Shown one piece after another: positions 35,122 through 42,260 of a stretch of 64,000 bases of DNA. Position numbers and translations under genes: made by a program. Source of the stretch: Candidatus Gastranaerophilales bacterium. GTDB lineage: Bacteria > Cyanobacteriota > Vampirovibrionia > Gastranaerophilales > Gastranaerophilaceae. Within the stretch, counting starts at the first letter, position 1. Each line of letters begins with the position of its first letter. The notes beneath the pieces were generated by a model, which was given only the letters and a program-made list of their open reading frames with translations, was not told where the DNA came from and made no database searches. The stretch spans positions 1 through 64,000 of the forward strand of contig CANPZN010000001.1 in the NCBI GenBank assembly GCA_947588785.1. Reading direction: 5' to 3'.

Positions 35122-35931
35122 CTATAAAATATTTTTTCCTTCACTTGAATACATTTGTGACCTTATATTTTTTATTTCGGCAATTTGTTCTAAATATTTA
35201 GTATTTTTTAAATCATTAATTGATTTTTGTAACATTTCTATACAATTATTTATATTTTCTTTATTAAAATTCATCATGTCGTTTGCCATTTCGATATTAG
35301 ACATACTTAATCTTGTCATATCCCTAAATCCTGAAGAAGCAAGTTTCATTGCAAGTGAATTATTTTGTGCCGTTTTAAATATCGCTTGTGAAATCAGCAT
35401 TGGCATATGGCTTATCAAGCATACTGCTAAATCATGTTCTTTCGCATTTGATATTATCGTTTTTGCACCTGTTCTTTTTATAATTTGATTTATAAGTGTA
35501 ATATCATCACTTGTTATATTCTCTGATGGGGTTAAAACCCATTTTGCACCTTCAAACAATTCTTTAAATGAAGATTCATAACCTGAAAACTCTGTTCCTG
35601 CCATTGGATGTGAACCTATAAATTTATAGGGTCTTTGTTTGAGCATTACAAATTCTTTTACACTTGCACAATCAAGCACGATTGTATCAGGATTTACGAT
35701 TTCTTCCAATTTGTCCAGTATTTCCAATGTCTTATTAATAGGTGATGCAATAAAGACTACATCACAATCTTTTATAATCTTAATATCATCTGACACATTA
35801 TCAGCCCAGTGTCTTGCTTTCTCTATCGTTTCTTTATTCCGTGTTACGGCATATACTTCATATTCCGTTCTTGATAAACATTTAAACAATGATCCGCCGA
35901 TAAGTCCTAAAGATATAATACCTATTTTCAT
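35122..35931 (-). CDS. tyrA: Prephenate/arogenate dehydrogenase
   Basis: TyrA oxidatively decarboxylates prephenate (or arogenate) on the route to tyrosine. The 269 residues start with a Rossmann motif IGIISLGLIGGSLFKCL, followed by CDVVFIASPINKTLEIL near residue 57, CASVKEFVML near 88, and the catalytic-region FIGSHPMAGTEFSGYESSF near 104 with the key His. NAKEHDLAVCLISHMPMLIS near 163 and SSGFRDMTRLSMSN complete the helical domain. It overlaps the GDYXXLXY gene by 4 bases and is last in a three-gene minus-strand run. Cofactor and substrate preference cannot be told from motifs alone. Confidence 0.93.
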   Translation of the reverse strand: MKIGIISLGLIGGSLFKCLSRTEYEVYAVTRNKETIEKARHWADNVSDDIKIIKDCDVVFIASPINKTLEILDKLEEIVNPDTIVLDCASVKEFVMLKQRPYKFIGSHPMAGTEFSGYESSFKELFEGAKWVLTPSENITSDDITLINQIIKRTGAKTIISNAKEHDLAVCLISHMPMLISQAIFKTAQNNSLAMKLASSGFRDMTRLSMSNIEMANDMMNFNKENINNCIEMLQKSINDLKNTKYLEQIAEIKNIRSQMYSSEGKNIL

Positions 35932-36479
35932 TTATTAAATTCCTTATTTAATTCAAGTCCTATTACTTTTGCTTTTCCGTTTGGGGCAATCTTTACTTTT
36001 GCATAAGATTTAGAACTTGAATTAATTTTTCGCTCTATTTCACGCCCTGTTTTTTCTTTTACAAAGTAACTTTCAATTCCGTATTTTATTACTCCCCTTT
36101 TTATTTCTCCCGTTATATACAGTTTTCCTTTTATATCTGTGCTGTTATTTTGTACATAATCTATTTCCGCAATATTATTTTCATTAGTTTTTAACACTAC
36201 AAAAACCTTGCCTCGAATTACTTTATTAAATTCTTCTTTACTATATGACTTATTATCAATAATTTGTTTAATTTGTGTTTGAACATATTTCCCGTAATCA
36301 AAGTGCGAAATATTAAAATCCAAAGTAACGTAATCCCCTCTTAAAAGATCTCTGGGGTCAACTGGTCTTATTTCCAGCATAACTTCTTTCCCTATTAAAA
36401 GCGGAAAAATATTATAAATCACTAAGGCTGAAATTACTAAGCACCATCCGATTATTATAAAAAAAACCTTTTTATTCAT
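35928..36479 (-). CDS. GDYXXLXY domain protein
   Basis: A 183-residue protein with an N-terminal membrane anchor (VFFIIIGWCLVISALVIYNIF) and an extracytoplasmic domain carrying the motif LLRGDYVTLDFNIS near residue 47 (GDYxxLxY form, Phe for the last Tyr). The upstream EIRPVDPRDLLRGDY and YGIESYFVKEKTGREIE fit the family. Function is not established; it is habitually encoded beside a DUF2157 protein, as here (8-base overlap upstream). Confidence 0.88.
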   Translation of the reverse strand: MNKKVFFIIIGWCLVISALVIYNIFPLLIGKEVMLEIRPVDPRDLLRGDYVTLDFNISHFDYGKYVQTQIKQIIDNKSYSKEEFNKVIRGKVFVVLKTNENNIAEIDYVQNNSTDIKGKLYITGEIKRGVIKYGIESYFVKEKTGREIERKINSSSKSYAKVKIAPNGKAKVIGLELNKEFNK

Positions 36480-37614
36480 TATTTAATTCCTTTTTTAATT
36501 CTTTTCTTTTTCTCTCAAACACAATCCCCATAGTTATAAGAATAATTCCGCTTAAAAGGAAAAATATTGTTTTATCAAAAAAGCTCCAACCGTATCTGCA
36601 AAACATAACAAACAGATATATTCCTATAAATGCGTGAGCCATACTTATTAATTTTGCATTCTCAAATTTGTATCCGTATTGAATAGCATAATAGAACATT
36701 GTTATTAAAAATATGTGAGTTCCTATTATTACCGGAATTTCATTAATTCTGTCGGGAATAATTATAGCTAAAAGTCCTGCTAACAATAAAAAGAAGTATA
36801 TGCCCTCAGTTAAATATAAAGAATCTTTTCGTCTGTTCATAATACCGTTGATAATGTATATAAACATTAAGCCAATAACAGGAGTAATACATTGCCAATG
36901 GTTTAACTCATAAGATAAATCCCAACAAGTTAAAATTAAAAGAGTTATATAAACCGCTTTTAAACCAAGCAGTTTATAAAAAACCGCAAAATCGTGGTAT
37001 TTTTCATTAATATAATGAATGCCGCCCAAAAGATATAAAAAAGAACCTAAAACTATCGGAATATAAAATATTATCGAATCTTCTCTTACATCAATTTCAG
37101 CTAAATATAAAATAAATCCCACAATAAAAATTCCTGTTGAAAGTATATTAATAAATTTTTCTTTAAATAAATAAGCTAAAGGAATAACAGAAATACACCA
37201 AAGCATCATTAAGAAAGAACTGTGAGCATTGAAATTATAAATTTGCCCTATTAACATATAAGTACAGCCTATAAGAATTGATGATAAACAAATTAATGCT
37301 TTACCGAGTTTTATAAAATTTTCTTTTACGTAAGCCATTTTCCAACCGAAATATAATGATGATACGGTTAATAAGGAAACTAATAAAATTTTTACTATTT
37401 CATTTCGATTTAGAAAATCCAAGATCCAATCATTAGCTGCTATGAATGAAGCAATACCAAGCCCCAAAAGGGTTATTCCTATAATATAAAAAGTAACGAT
37501 GAGTCCTACTTTTCTTTTATGTTCGGCTTCTTCTTTAACTTCTCTTAACAATACTTCATATGTTTTTTGATCGATTAATTTATTTTGAAACCAGTTAGAT
37601 AAACGTTTTTCCAT
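36472..37614 (-). CDS. DUF2157 domain membrane protein
   Basis: A 380-residue membrane protein. The N-terminal cytoplasmic segment (residues 1-35, WFQNKLIDQKTYEVLLREV) precedes about ten hydrophobic helices, starting VGLIVTFYIIGITLLGLGIASFIAAND near residue 37 (core GITLLGLGIASFIAAN), as in DUF2157. The C-terminal end is Lys/Glu-rich. It overlaps the GDYXXLXY gene by 8 bases, the usual pairing. Biochemical role unknown. It is first in the run ending with tyrA; that link is probably only transcriptional. Confidence 0.87.
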   Translation of the reverse strand: MEKRLSNWFQNKLIDQKTYEVLLREVKEEAEHKRKVGLIVTFYIIGITLLGLGIASFIAANDWILDFLNRNEIVKILLVSLLTVSSLYFGWKMAYVKENFIKLGKALICLSSILIGCTYMLIGQIYNFNAHSSFLMMLWCISVIPLAYLFKEKFINILSTGIFIVGFILYLAEIDVREDSIIFYIPIVLGSFLYLLGGIHYINEKYHDFAVFYKLLGLKAVYITLLILTCWDLSYELNHWQCITPVIGLMFIYIINGIMNRRKDSLYLTEGIYFFLLLAGLLAIIIPDRINEIPVIIGTHIFLITMFYYAIQYGYKFENAKLISMAHAFIGIYLFVMFCRYGWSFFDKTIFFLLSGIILITMGIVFERKRKELKKELNNE

Positions 37615-37699
37615 TAGTTTTTCCTCTTTGGAACATTATAACATTTGTGTATATATATTACGAATTGTTAACAAATATTCATAAATTTGCGTAGTAATA

Positions 37700-37784
37700 A
37701 AATCTATGTAATAATACAAGTAAATTAATAGTCTAACCATTCCTTTCTTGACTTATGCGGCTTTTAGTCGCATTTATTTTTTTT
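37700..37784 (+). ncRNA. Candidate small RNA with orphan terminator
   Basis: A terminator (ATGCGGC/GTCGCAT with TTTA-type loop, 37755-37773, one G-T pair, then a T-rich tract to 37784) lies on the plus strand with no plus gene upstream (the preceding genes are minus). The bases before it include CCATTCCTTTCTTGAC, a pyrimidine-rich, anti-Shine-Dalgarno-like segment. A promoter-like TTGCGT near 37687 with TAATAA 16 bases later would give a transcript of roughly 70-80 bases. No open frame of note. Confidence 0.4.
37755..37784 (+). terminator. Orphan Rho-independent terminator
   Basis: 7-bp stem ATGCGGC with GTCGCAT (one G-T pair), short loop, followed by TTATTTTTTTT. It lies in a 275-base gap between the divergent DUF2157 and kinase genes. 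Confidence 0.7.
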
Positions 37785-37813
37785 AAAGGATGTATTTATG
37801 ATATTATAGAAAT

Positions 37814-37876
37814 GTTCGAGAAAATTTTGCTGATTCACTGAATGAGTGAGTCAAAATTTGCGACACCGGATTAAAT
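37814..37876 (+). repeat. Dispersed intergenic repeat abutting a ribosome-binding site
   Basis: Left end TTCGAGAAAATTTTGCTGAT, internal GAATGAGTGAGTCAAAATTT and right end GCGACACCGGATTAAAT ending at 37876. AAGGA, the ribosome-binding site of the next gene, follows at once. Confidence 0.8.
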
Positions 37877-37889
37877 AAGGAATAATCTA

Positions 37890-38573
37890 ATGAAAGATAA
37901 GGGAAGATTAAATCAGCCACATAATTTACCCGGTACTTTGGTTTGTGTTGAAGGAATTGACGGATCTGGGAAATCTACTCAGCTGGTTATATTGCGGGAT
38001 TGGTTAAAATCATTAAAATATGATGTAATATTTACGGAATGGAATTCATCCGATTTAATTTCTCAAACAACAAAACTGGCAAAAAAGAAAAATCTTTTAA
38101 GTCCAAGGACGTTTTCTTTATTACATGCTGTAGATTTCGCAGATAGACTTGAACAAGTTATAATTCCGGCATTGAAAGCTGGTTTTATCGTATTGGCAGA
38201 CAGATATGTTTATACCGCATTTGCAAGAGATGTTGCAAGAGGCGTTGATCCTAAATGGGTCAGAAAGGTTTATAATTTTGCGGTAAGACCTGATTTAACA
38301 TTATATTTTCGAGTTTCGGAAGATGTTTCTTTAGAAAGAATTTGTGCAAATCGTTCTCCTAAATTTTATGAGGCAGGTATGGACTTAAAAATCAGTAATG
38401 ATCCTTATGAGAGTTACAGAGTGTTTCAAAAGAGAGTTAACGATGAATATAAAAAGATGATAAAAGAATATTCTTTAGTAGAAATAGATGCAAATGAGAG
38501 TATACATAAAAAACAATTGTTTTTCAGAGAAGAAGTAAAAAAAATATTGGTGCAAAAAGGAATAAATATATAG
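37890..38573 (+). CDS. Thymidylate-kinase-like P-loop nucleotide kinase (paralog 1)
   Basis: A 227-residue member of the thymidylate kinase superfamily. P-loop CVEGIDGSGKSTQL near residue 19; DRYVYTAFARD near 107 aligns with the dTMP-kinase DRY-S-AYQ segment; LTLYFRVSEDVSLERI near 136 is the expected beta strand. The usual REPGG loop after the second strand is replaced by FTEWNSSDL, so substrate specificity is uncertain. AAGGA precedes the ATG. It directly abuts a paralog of similar length (stop TAG then ATG), and the two share FSLL-A-DFADR and PALKAGF--L-DRY-YTA-ARDV-RG. The pair may form a heteromer or act on different nucleotides. Confidence 0.8.
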   Translation: MKDKGRLNQPHNLPGTLVCVEGIDGSGKSTQLVILRDWLKSLKYDVIFTEWNSSDLISQTTKLAKKKNLLSPRTFSLLHAVDFADRLEQVIIPALKAGFIVLADRYVYTAFARDVARGVDPKWVRKVYNFAVRPDLTLYFRVSEDVSLERICANRSPKFYEAGMDLKISNDPYESYRVFQKRVNDEYKKMIKEYSLVEIDANESIHKKQLFFREEVKKILVQKGINI

Positions 38574-39233
38574 ATGTCTAAATATAAATCAAAACATGGA
38601 TATGAAGGACTTCTGATTGTAATAGAAGGAACTGACGGTTCAGGTAAGTCTACACAAATAAGCAAATTGAAAAGATGGATTGAAGATCAATCTTATGGTG
38701 CTATGGTGAGCGAATGGAAAACATCAAAATTTATAGCAGATGCCATAAATGATGCGAAAGAGAGGAATTTGCTCAATGCTACTACATTTAGTTTATTATA
38801 TGCTGCTGATTTTGCGGACAGGTTTGAAAATATCATTCTTCCTGCATTAAAAGCCGGTTTTGTTGTTATATTGGACAGATATATTTATACTGCCTATGCA
38901 AGAGATGTTGTCAGAGGACATAATATTGACTGGGTTAAAAATCTTTATGAATATGCTCCTGAACCTGATATGGTATTTTATTTAGATGTACCCGTTGAAA
39001 TATTATTGAAACGCATTATCGGTACAACCGGGCTTGATTATTGGGAATCAGGTCGTGATATAGGTTTAAGCAGTGATTTCTATAAAAGTTTTCAAATATA
39101 TCAAAGTAAATGTTTGGCTGAATATAGAAAAATGATTAAAAAATATAATTTTGTTGCAATTGATGGCACTTTAAGTGAAAAAGATATCCATAAAAAAATA
39201 ATTACTGAAGTAAAAAATATATTAGAAATTTAA
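38574..39233 (+). CDS. Thymidylate-kinase-like P-loop nucleotide kinase (paralog 2)
   Basis: A 219-residue paralog of the preceding gene: P-loop VIEGTDGSGKSTQISKL near residue 16, VSEWKTSKF in place of the REPGG loop, FSLLYAADFADRFENI near 75, DRYIYTAYARDVVRG near 101 and PDMVFYLDVPVEILLKRI near 129. Its ATG follows the upstream stop with no spacer, so translation is probably coupled. Both copies keep P-loop and DRY-type residues and so look catalytically able. No other tmk is in the window; whether either is the essential dTMP kinase is not decidable from here. Confidence 0.8.
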   Translation: MSKYKSKHGYEGLLIVIEGTDGSGKSTQISKLKRWIEDQSYGAMVSEWKTSKFIADAINDAKERNLLNATTFSLLYAADFADRFENIILPALKAGFVVILDRYIYTAYARDVVRGHNIDWVKNLYEYAPEPDMVFYLDVPVEILLKRIIGTTGLDYWESGRDIGLSSDFYKSFQIYQSKCLAEYRKMIKKYNFVAIDGTLSEKDIHKKIITEVKNILEI

Positions 39234-39246
39234 TATATTTAATATT

Positions 39247-39274
39247 TTGAGAAATGAAAAAAATGGTTTATAAT
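39247..39274 (+). promoter_or_regulatory. Promoter for dciA implying a leaderless mRNA
   Basis: TTGAGA (39247-39252) and TATAAT (39269-39274), 16 bases apart. The -10 ends 8 bases before the dciA ATG at 39283, so the expected start of transcription is at or within a base or two of the start codon. No Shine-Dalgarno is present. Confidence 0.6.
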
Positions 39275-39282
39275 TAAGCATT

Positions 39283-39621
39283 ATGAAGAAGTTAAGTAAT
39301 TCGGATTTTTATATGATAAAAGATATATTGGAAGGATTAGATATTGATTATAATCCTGAAAATCAGAATAGAAATAATGTATTAGCCGGTTTATGGAATG
39401 AATTTATAGGTGAAAAAATCTCTAAAATTGCTAAATTTCATGAAATGTCAAAAGATAATACATTGGTTATAGTTTGTGCAGATTCTTATGTCGCAAATGA
39501 ACTATATTATAATAAAGAAAAAATACTAAATTTCATGGTAGAAAAAGCTGAAAAATTGGGAATAAAAATAAAAGATATAATATTTAATTATAAAAAATGG
39601 AAAGAGAATAATAATGAGTAA
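39283..39621 (+). CDS. dciA: DciA-type replicative helicase loader (DUF721)
   Basis: DciA is the ancestral bacterial factor that helps load DnaB where DnaC/DnaI is missing, including in Cyanobacteria. This 112-residue protein is essentially the DUF721 domain: LAGLWNEFIGEKISKIAKFHEM (core W-E-IG--I), then the strand TLVIVCADSYVANELYYNKEKIL. The N-terminal helix MKKLSNSDFYMIKDILEGLDI is short, and the Lys-rich C-terminus may bind DNA. It overlaps the following prepilin gene by 8 bases. Confidence 0.82.
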   Translation: MKKLSNSDFYMIKDILEGLDIDYNPENQNRNNVLAGLWNEFIGEKISKIAKFHEMSKDNTLVIVCADSYVANELYYNKEKILNFMVEKAEKLGIKIKDIIFNYKKWKENNNE

Positions 39622-41779
39622 AAAGTTTAAAGGTTTTTCTCTCGCGGAATTATTAATAGCATTACTTGTAGTTAGTATAGTTTTATCTGCTGCAATACCG
39701 ACTATTACTAAACGACAGGCAACATCGGAACAAATATGGAGATGGTCTAATAAAAATAATAATGCATATTTCGGTGTCGGATCTATGCAGACTGCATTAC
39801 TTGGTATTTCTAACTTACCTGAAGATAATGAAGGTAATTTAGGATTAACAAATACTTTTGGTAATGCGGGGGTTGATACATCAAATTTAAGATTTACTAC
39901 TGCCGGTGATAAATTGGCAATACTTAAACAGTCAAATAATGATTTCCCTAATACTCAATTAATGAATTCTCATATTTCTTTTTATAATTTAAGAAATGGT
40001 GCAACTCAAGGTGATATTACTTATGTCGGAAGAATTGCAATGGATCCGCATAACTTGGCTTTCGGTATAGGTACCTTGCAAAGTATGAATGATATAACAA
40101 ATACTTTTTTAGGCAGGAATACTGCTCTCGGTCATTATTCATTAGCAAACATCAGAGGTGGTGAATATAATACTGCGATTGGTGAAAAAGCATTGACGAA
40201 TGCCAAGTTCGCAGATGATAATACTGCAATCGGTTTTGAAGCTGCAAATAGGGTTGATGAAAGCAGTACAAGTAAAAATAATACTGATAATGCTATTCAA
40301 AATACAGCAATCGGTTCAAGAGCATTAACTAATGGTGCAAAAGCAAGGCTTACTACAGCTGTAGGTGCATATTCTTTGAACCAAAATACAGCTACGGTAG
40401 CTTCTACAGCAGTTGGTGCTAATTCTTTAAGAACTGCTACAGGTGATGGAAATACTGCTCTTGGTGCTAATTCTTGCGAAACTCTTGGTAATGGCGGATT
40501 TAATATTTGTTTGGGGGTAAAATCAGGAAGTATTGCTGCTAATGAACATAACAATCTCGGCATAGATAAGACTATCAGTTACGGATTATTTATTGGAAGT
40601 GCTCCGATTGCTGACTCATATTCCGGTAAAATAAATGATGAACCGTTAATATTCGGAAGATTGCAGGCAGTCGGCGATTTAGGACGTGAAGTATTGTTTA
40701 ATACAGATACTTTTAGGGTAAAAACTTATAATGGTTCAGAGGAACTTTTTAATTTAAAACTTACTGCTAATAATGCTTCTGCCGGAGGTTCTACGGGAGA
40801 ATACAAATTTAATGTTTTTGCTACCGGTACTACTGCAGCTAATTATTTAAAACTTTCAGGTGATAAAACAACATTAAAATTAGATTCTGAAGCACAAAAA
40901 TTAGAATTTAAGTTAGGTGAAAATCTTAAATTGATTGCTGATGATACTAATATGAATATATCTTCATCAAGAAGTATTGGGATAGGAAATAAAGATAAAA
41001 TAAATCTTTATATGGCTGCTGATTCAACAGGTATGATTTCATTTGCAAATCCTACGGGAGTTACTATTAGTGCTAATGCTTCGACTGCAGCAGCAGCTAC
41101 TGCTTCTTCTAATATTTATTTAACGGATGGTGCTACTGGAGGTATTAACTTAGCTGCTCCCAGCGGTTTAATAAATGCAAGTTCTCAAAATTTTTCATTA
41201 GATTCTTCTGCACTAAAATTACTGAAAGGTTCACTCCTTGTTGGTACTGATTGGACTAACGGTGTTACTATATCAAATACAGATGTAAATATACCGGCTA
41301 TTACAACAGGTGCTAAAGACGTAGGAGCTAATCTTAATTCACTTTGGGAATATGTCAATAATTTGGCTTCAGGTGGCGGTGGAGGTACTGCATCTGATGC
41401 AAGATTGAAAAATATTCTCGGTGATAATACAAGCGGTTTAAAGGAAATTAATGCATTAGAAGTTAAAAATTATACATACAAAAAAGATAAGCAAAAAACA
41501 CCGCATGTTGGTGTAATTGCACAACAGCTTCAAAAAATATTTCCAAACTCTGTTTTTGAAGATAATGAGGGTTATTTAAAAATAAGAACAGAAGAAATAT
41601 TCTATGCTATGGTTAACTCCATTAAACAGCTTTATGCTCAAATTCAAGATTTAACAGCTAAAATTACCGGATTGGATAAAAAAATAACTGAATTGGAAAA
41701 GCAAAATCTTGAACTTCAAAAGCAAAATAAAGAGTTTGAAAAACGCTTATCAGCACTTGAAAAAAAATTATCGGATTAA
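39614..41779 (+). CDS. Prepilin-type surface fibre with YadA-like head repeats and C-terminal S74 chaperone
   Basis: A 721-residue composite protein. The N-terminus MSKKFKGFSLAELLIALL has the type IV prepilin cleavage site (after Gly7) and Glu5, so it should be processed by prepilin peptidase. Residues about 160-315 contain repeats of the form NTAIGxxAL (NTALGHYSL, NTAIGEKAL, NTAIGFEAA, NTAIGSRAL, STAVGANSL, NTALGANS), like trimeric autotransporter heads. A beta-rich fibre follows, then the intramolecular chaperone SDARLKNILG ... HVGVIAQQLQKIFPNSV (residues about 593-660), which normally cleaves itself before releasing a trimer. A coiled-coil tail ends the protein. It probably displays a trimeric fibre at the surface by pilus-like export. 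Confidence 0.85.
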   Translation: MSKKFKGFSLAELLIALLVVSIVLSAAIPTITKRQATSEQIWRWSNKNNNAYFGVGSMQTALLGISNLPEDNEGNLGLTNTFGNAGVDTSNLRFTTAGDKLAILKQSNNDFPNTQLMNSHISFYNLRNGATQGDITYVGRIAMDPHNLAFGIGTLQSMNDITNTFLGRNTALGHYSLANIRGGEYNTAIGEKALTNAKFADDNTAIGFEAANRVDESSTSKNNTDNAIQNTAIGSRALTNGAKARLTTAVGAYSLNQNTATVASTAVGANSLRTATGDGNTALGANSCETLGNGGFNICLGVKSGSIAANEHNNLGIDKTISYGLFIGSAPIADSYSGKINDEPLIFGRLQAVGDLGREVLFNTDTFRVKTYNGSEELFNLKLTANNASAGGSTGEYKFNVFATGTTAANYLKLSGDKTTLKLDSEAQKLEFKLGENLKLIADDTNMNISSSRSIGIGNKDKINLYMAADSTGMISFANPTGVTISANASTAAAATASSNIYLTDGATGGINLAAPSGLINASSQNFSLDSSALKLLKGSLLVGTDWTNGVTISNTDVNIPAITTGAKDVGANLNSLWEYVNNLASGGGGGTASDARLKNILGDNTSGLKEINALEVKNYTYKKDKQKTPHVGVIAQQLQKIFPNSVFEDNEGYLKIRTEEIFYAMVNSIKQLYAQIQDLTAKITGLDKKITELEKQNLELQKQNKEFEKRLSALEKKLSD

Positions 41780-41783
41780 ATTT

Positions 41784-41831
41784 TTCCGAAAATGGTAAGC
41801 AAAACTTTACGGTTGCGACACCCGATTAAAT
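41784..41831 (+). repeat. Dispersed intergenic repeat, short copy
   Basis: TTCCGAAAATGGTAAGCAAA then ACTTTACGGTTGCGACACCC and GATTAAAT. The stop codon of the preceding gene is itself embedded in CGGATTAAAT, a right-end-like sequence. Confidence 0.65.
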
Positions 41832-41832
41832 A

Positions 41833-41866
41833 AAAAGGACTGTTTTTAATTAAAAACAGTCCTTTT
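41833..41866 (+). terminator. Rho-independent terminator of the prepilin-S74 gene
   Basis: Perfect 34-base palindrome: AAAAGGACTGTTTTTAA pairs with TTAAAAACAGTCCTTTT. It ends 16 bases before the rqcP start. Confidence 0.85.
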
Positions 41867-41882
41867 ATGTTATATTATAATT

Positions 41883-42125
41883 ATGAGATTAGATAAATTT
41901 CTTAAGGTATCACGATTAATAAAAAGAAGAACTATTGCTAATAAAGTTTCAGAGCAAGGCAGAATCTATGTTAATGGCAATATTGCTAAACCTTCTAAAC
42001 AGTTAAAAGAAGGTGATATAATTACTATTGTTCATGCTGATTCAGAAGTAAGAGTAAAAGTAACTAAAATACCGCTTAACAATGTTTCTGTTCAAGAAGC
42101 TGCTACTTTGTATGAGATATTATAA
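41883..42125 (+). CDS. rqcP: RqcP-type RNA-binding S4 domain protein
   Basis: RqcP (YabO/Hsp15-like) stabilises P-site tRNA in ribosome-associated quality control, where RqcH adds alanine tails to stalled chains. The 80-residue protein is a single S4 domain: MRLDKFLKVSRLIKRRTIA, then GRIYVNGNIAKPSKQLKEGD and VSVQEAATLYEIL, which follows Bacillus RqcP closely. No Shine-Dalgarno is evident. TATAAT (41876-41881) ends one base before the ATG, so that box cannot drive a transcript that includes this start. MutS2, also linked to stalled ribosomes, is encoded at 11.3 kb; no rqcH is in the window. Confidence 0.88.
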   Translation: MRLDKFLKVSRLIKRRTIANKVSEQGRIYVNGNIAKPSKQLKEGDIITIVHADSEVRVKVTKIPLNNVSVQEAATLYEIL

Positions 42126-42133
42126 AATTATTC

Positions 42134-42260
42134 AGTCCGAGAAAATTTCGTACAGCCAAAGGCGGACTGGCTTGCACAAAAGGAATTTCGAGACAAATAT
42201 AAGTCGCTGCCCCGAACCCGAGAATGTGAGGGCAAAGCTAGCGGAAGAACCGGATTAAAT
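42134..42260 (+). repeat. Dispersed intergenic repeat; right end supplies the neighbouring stop codon
   Basis: GTCCGAGAAAATTTCGTACA left end, then GGACTGGCTTGCACAAAAGG, AATTTCGAGACAAATATAAG, CCCGAGAATGTGAGGGC and right end ACCGGATTAAAT (to 42260). The minus-strand ABC transporter gene uses the TAA at 42257-42255 within that right end. Confidence 0.8.

Noticed and set aside
41876-41881. TATAAT as the promoter of rqcP
   Set aside because: It ends one base before the ATG, so transcription from it would start inside the gene. It may be chance in AT-rich sequence or belong to a longer-range arrangement.
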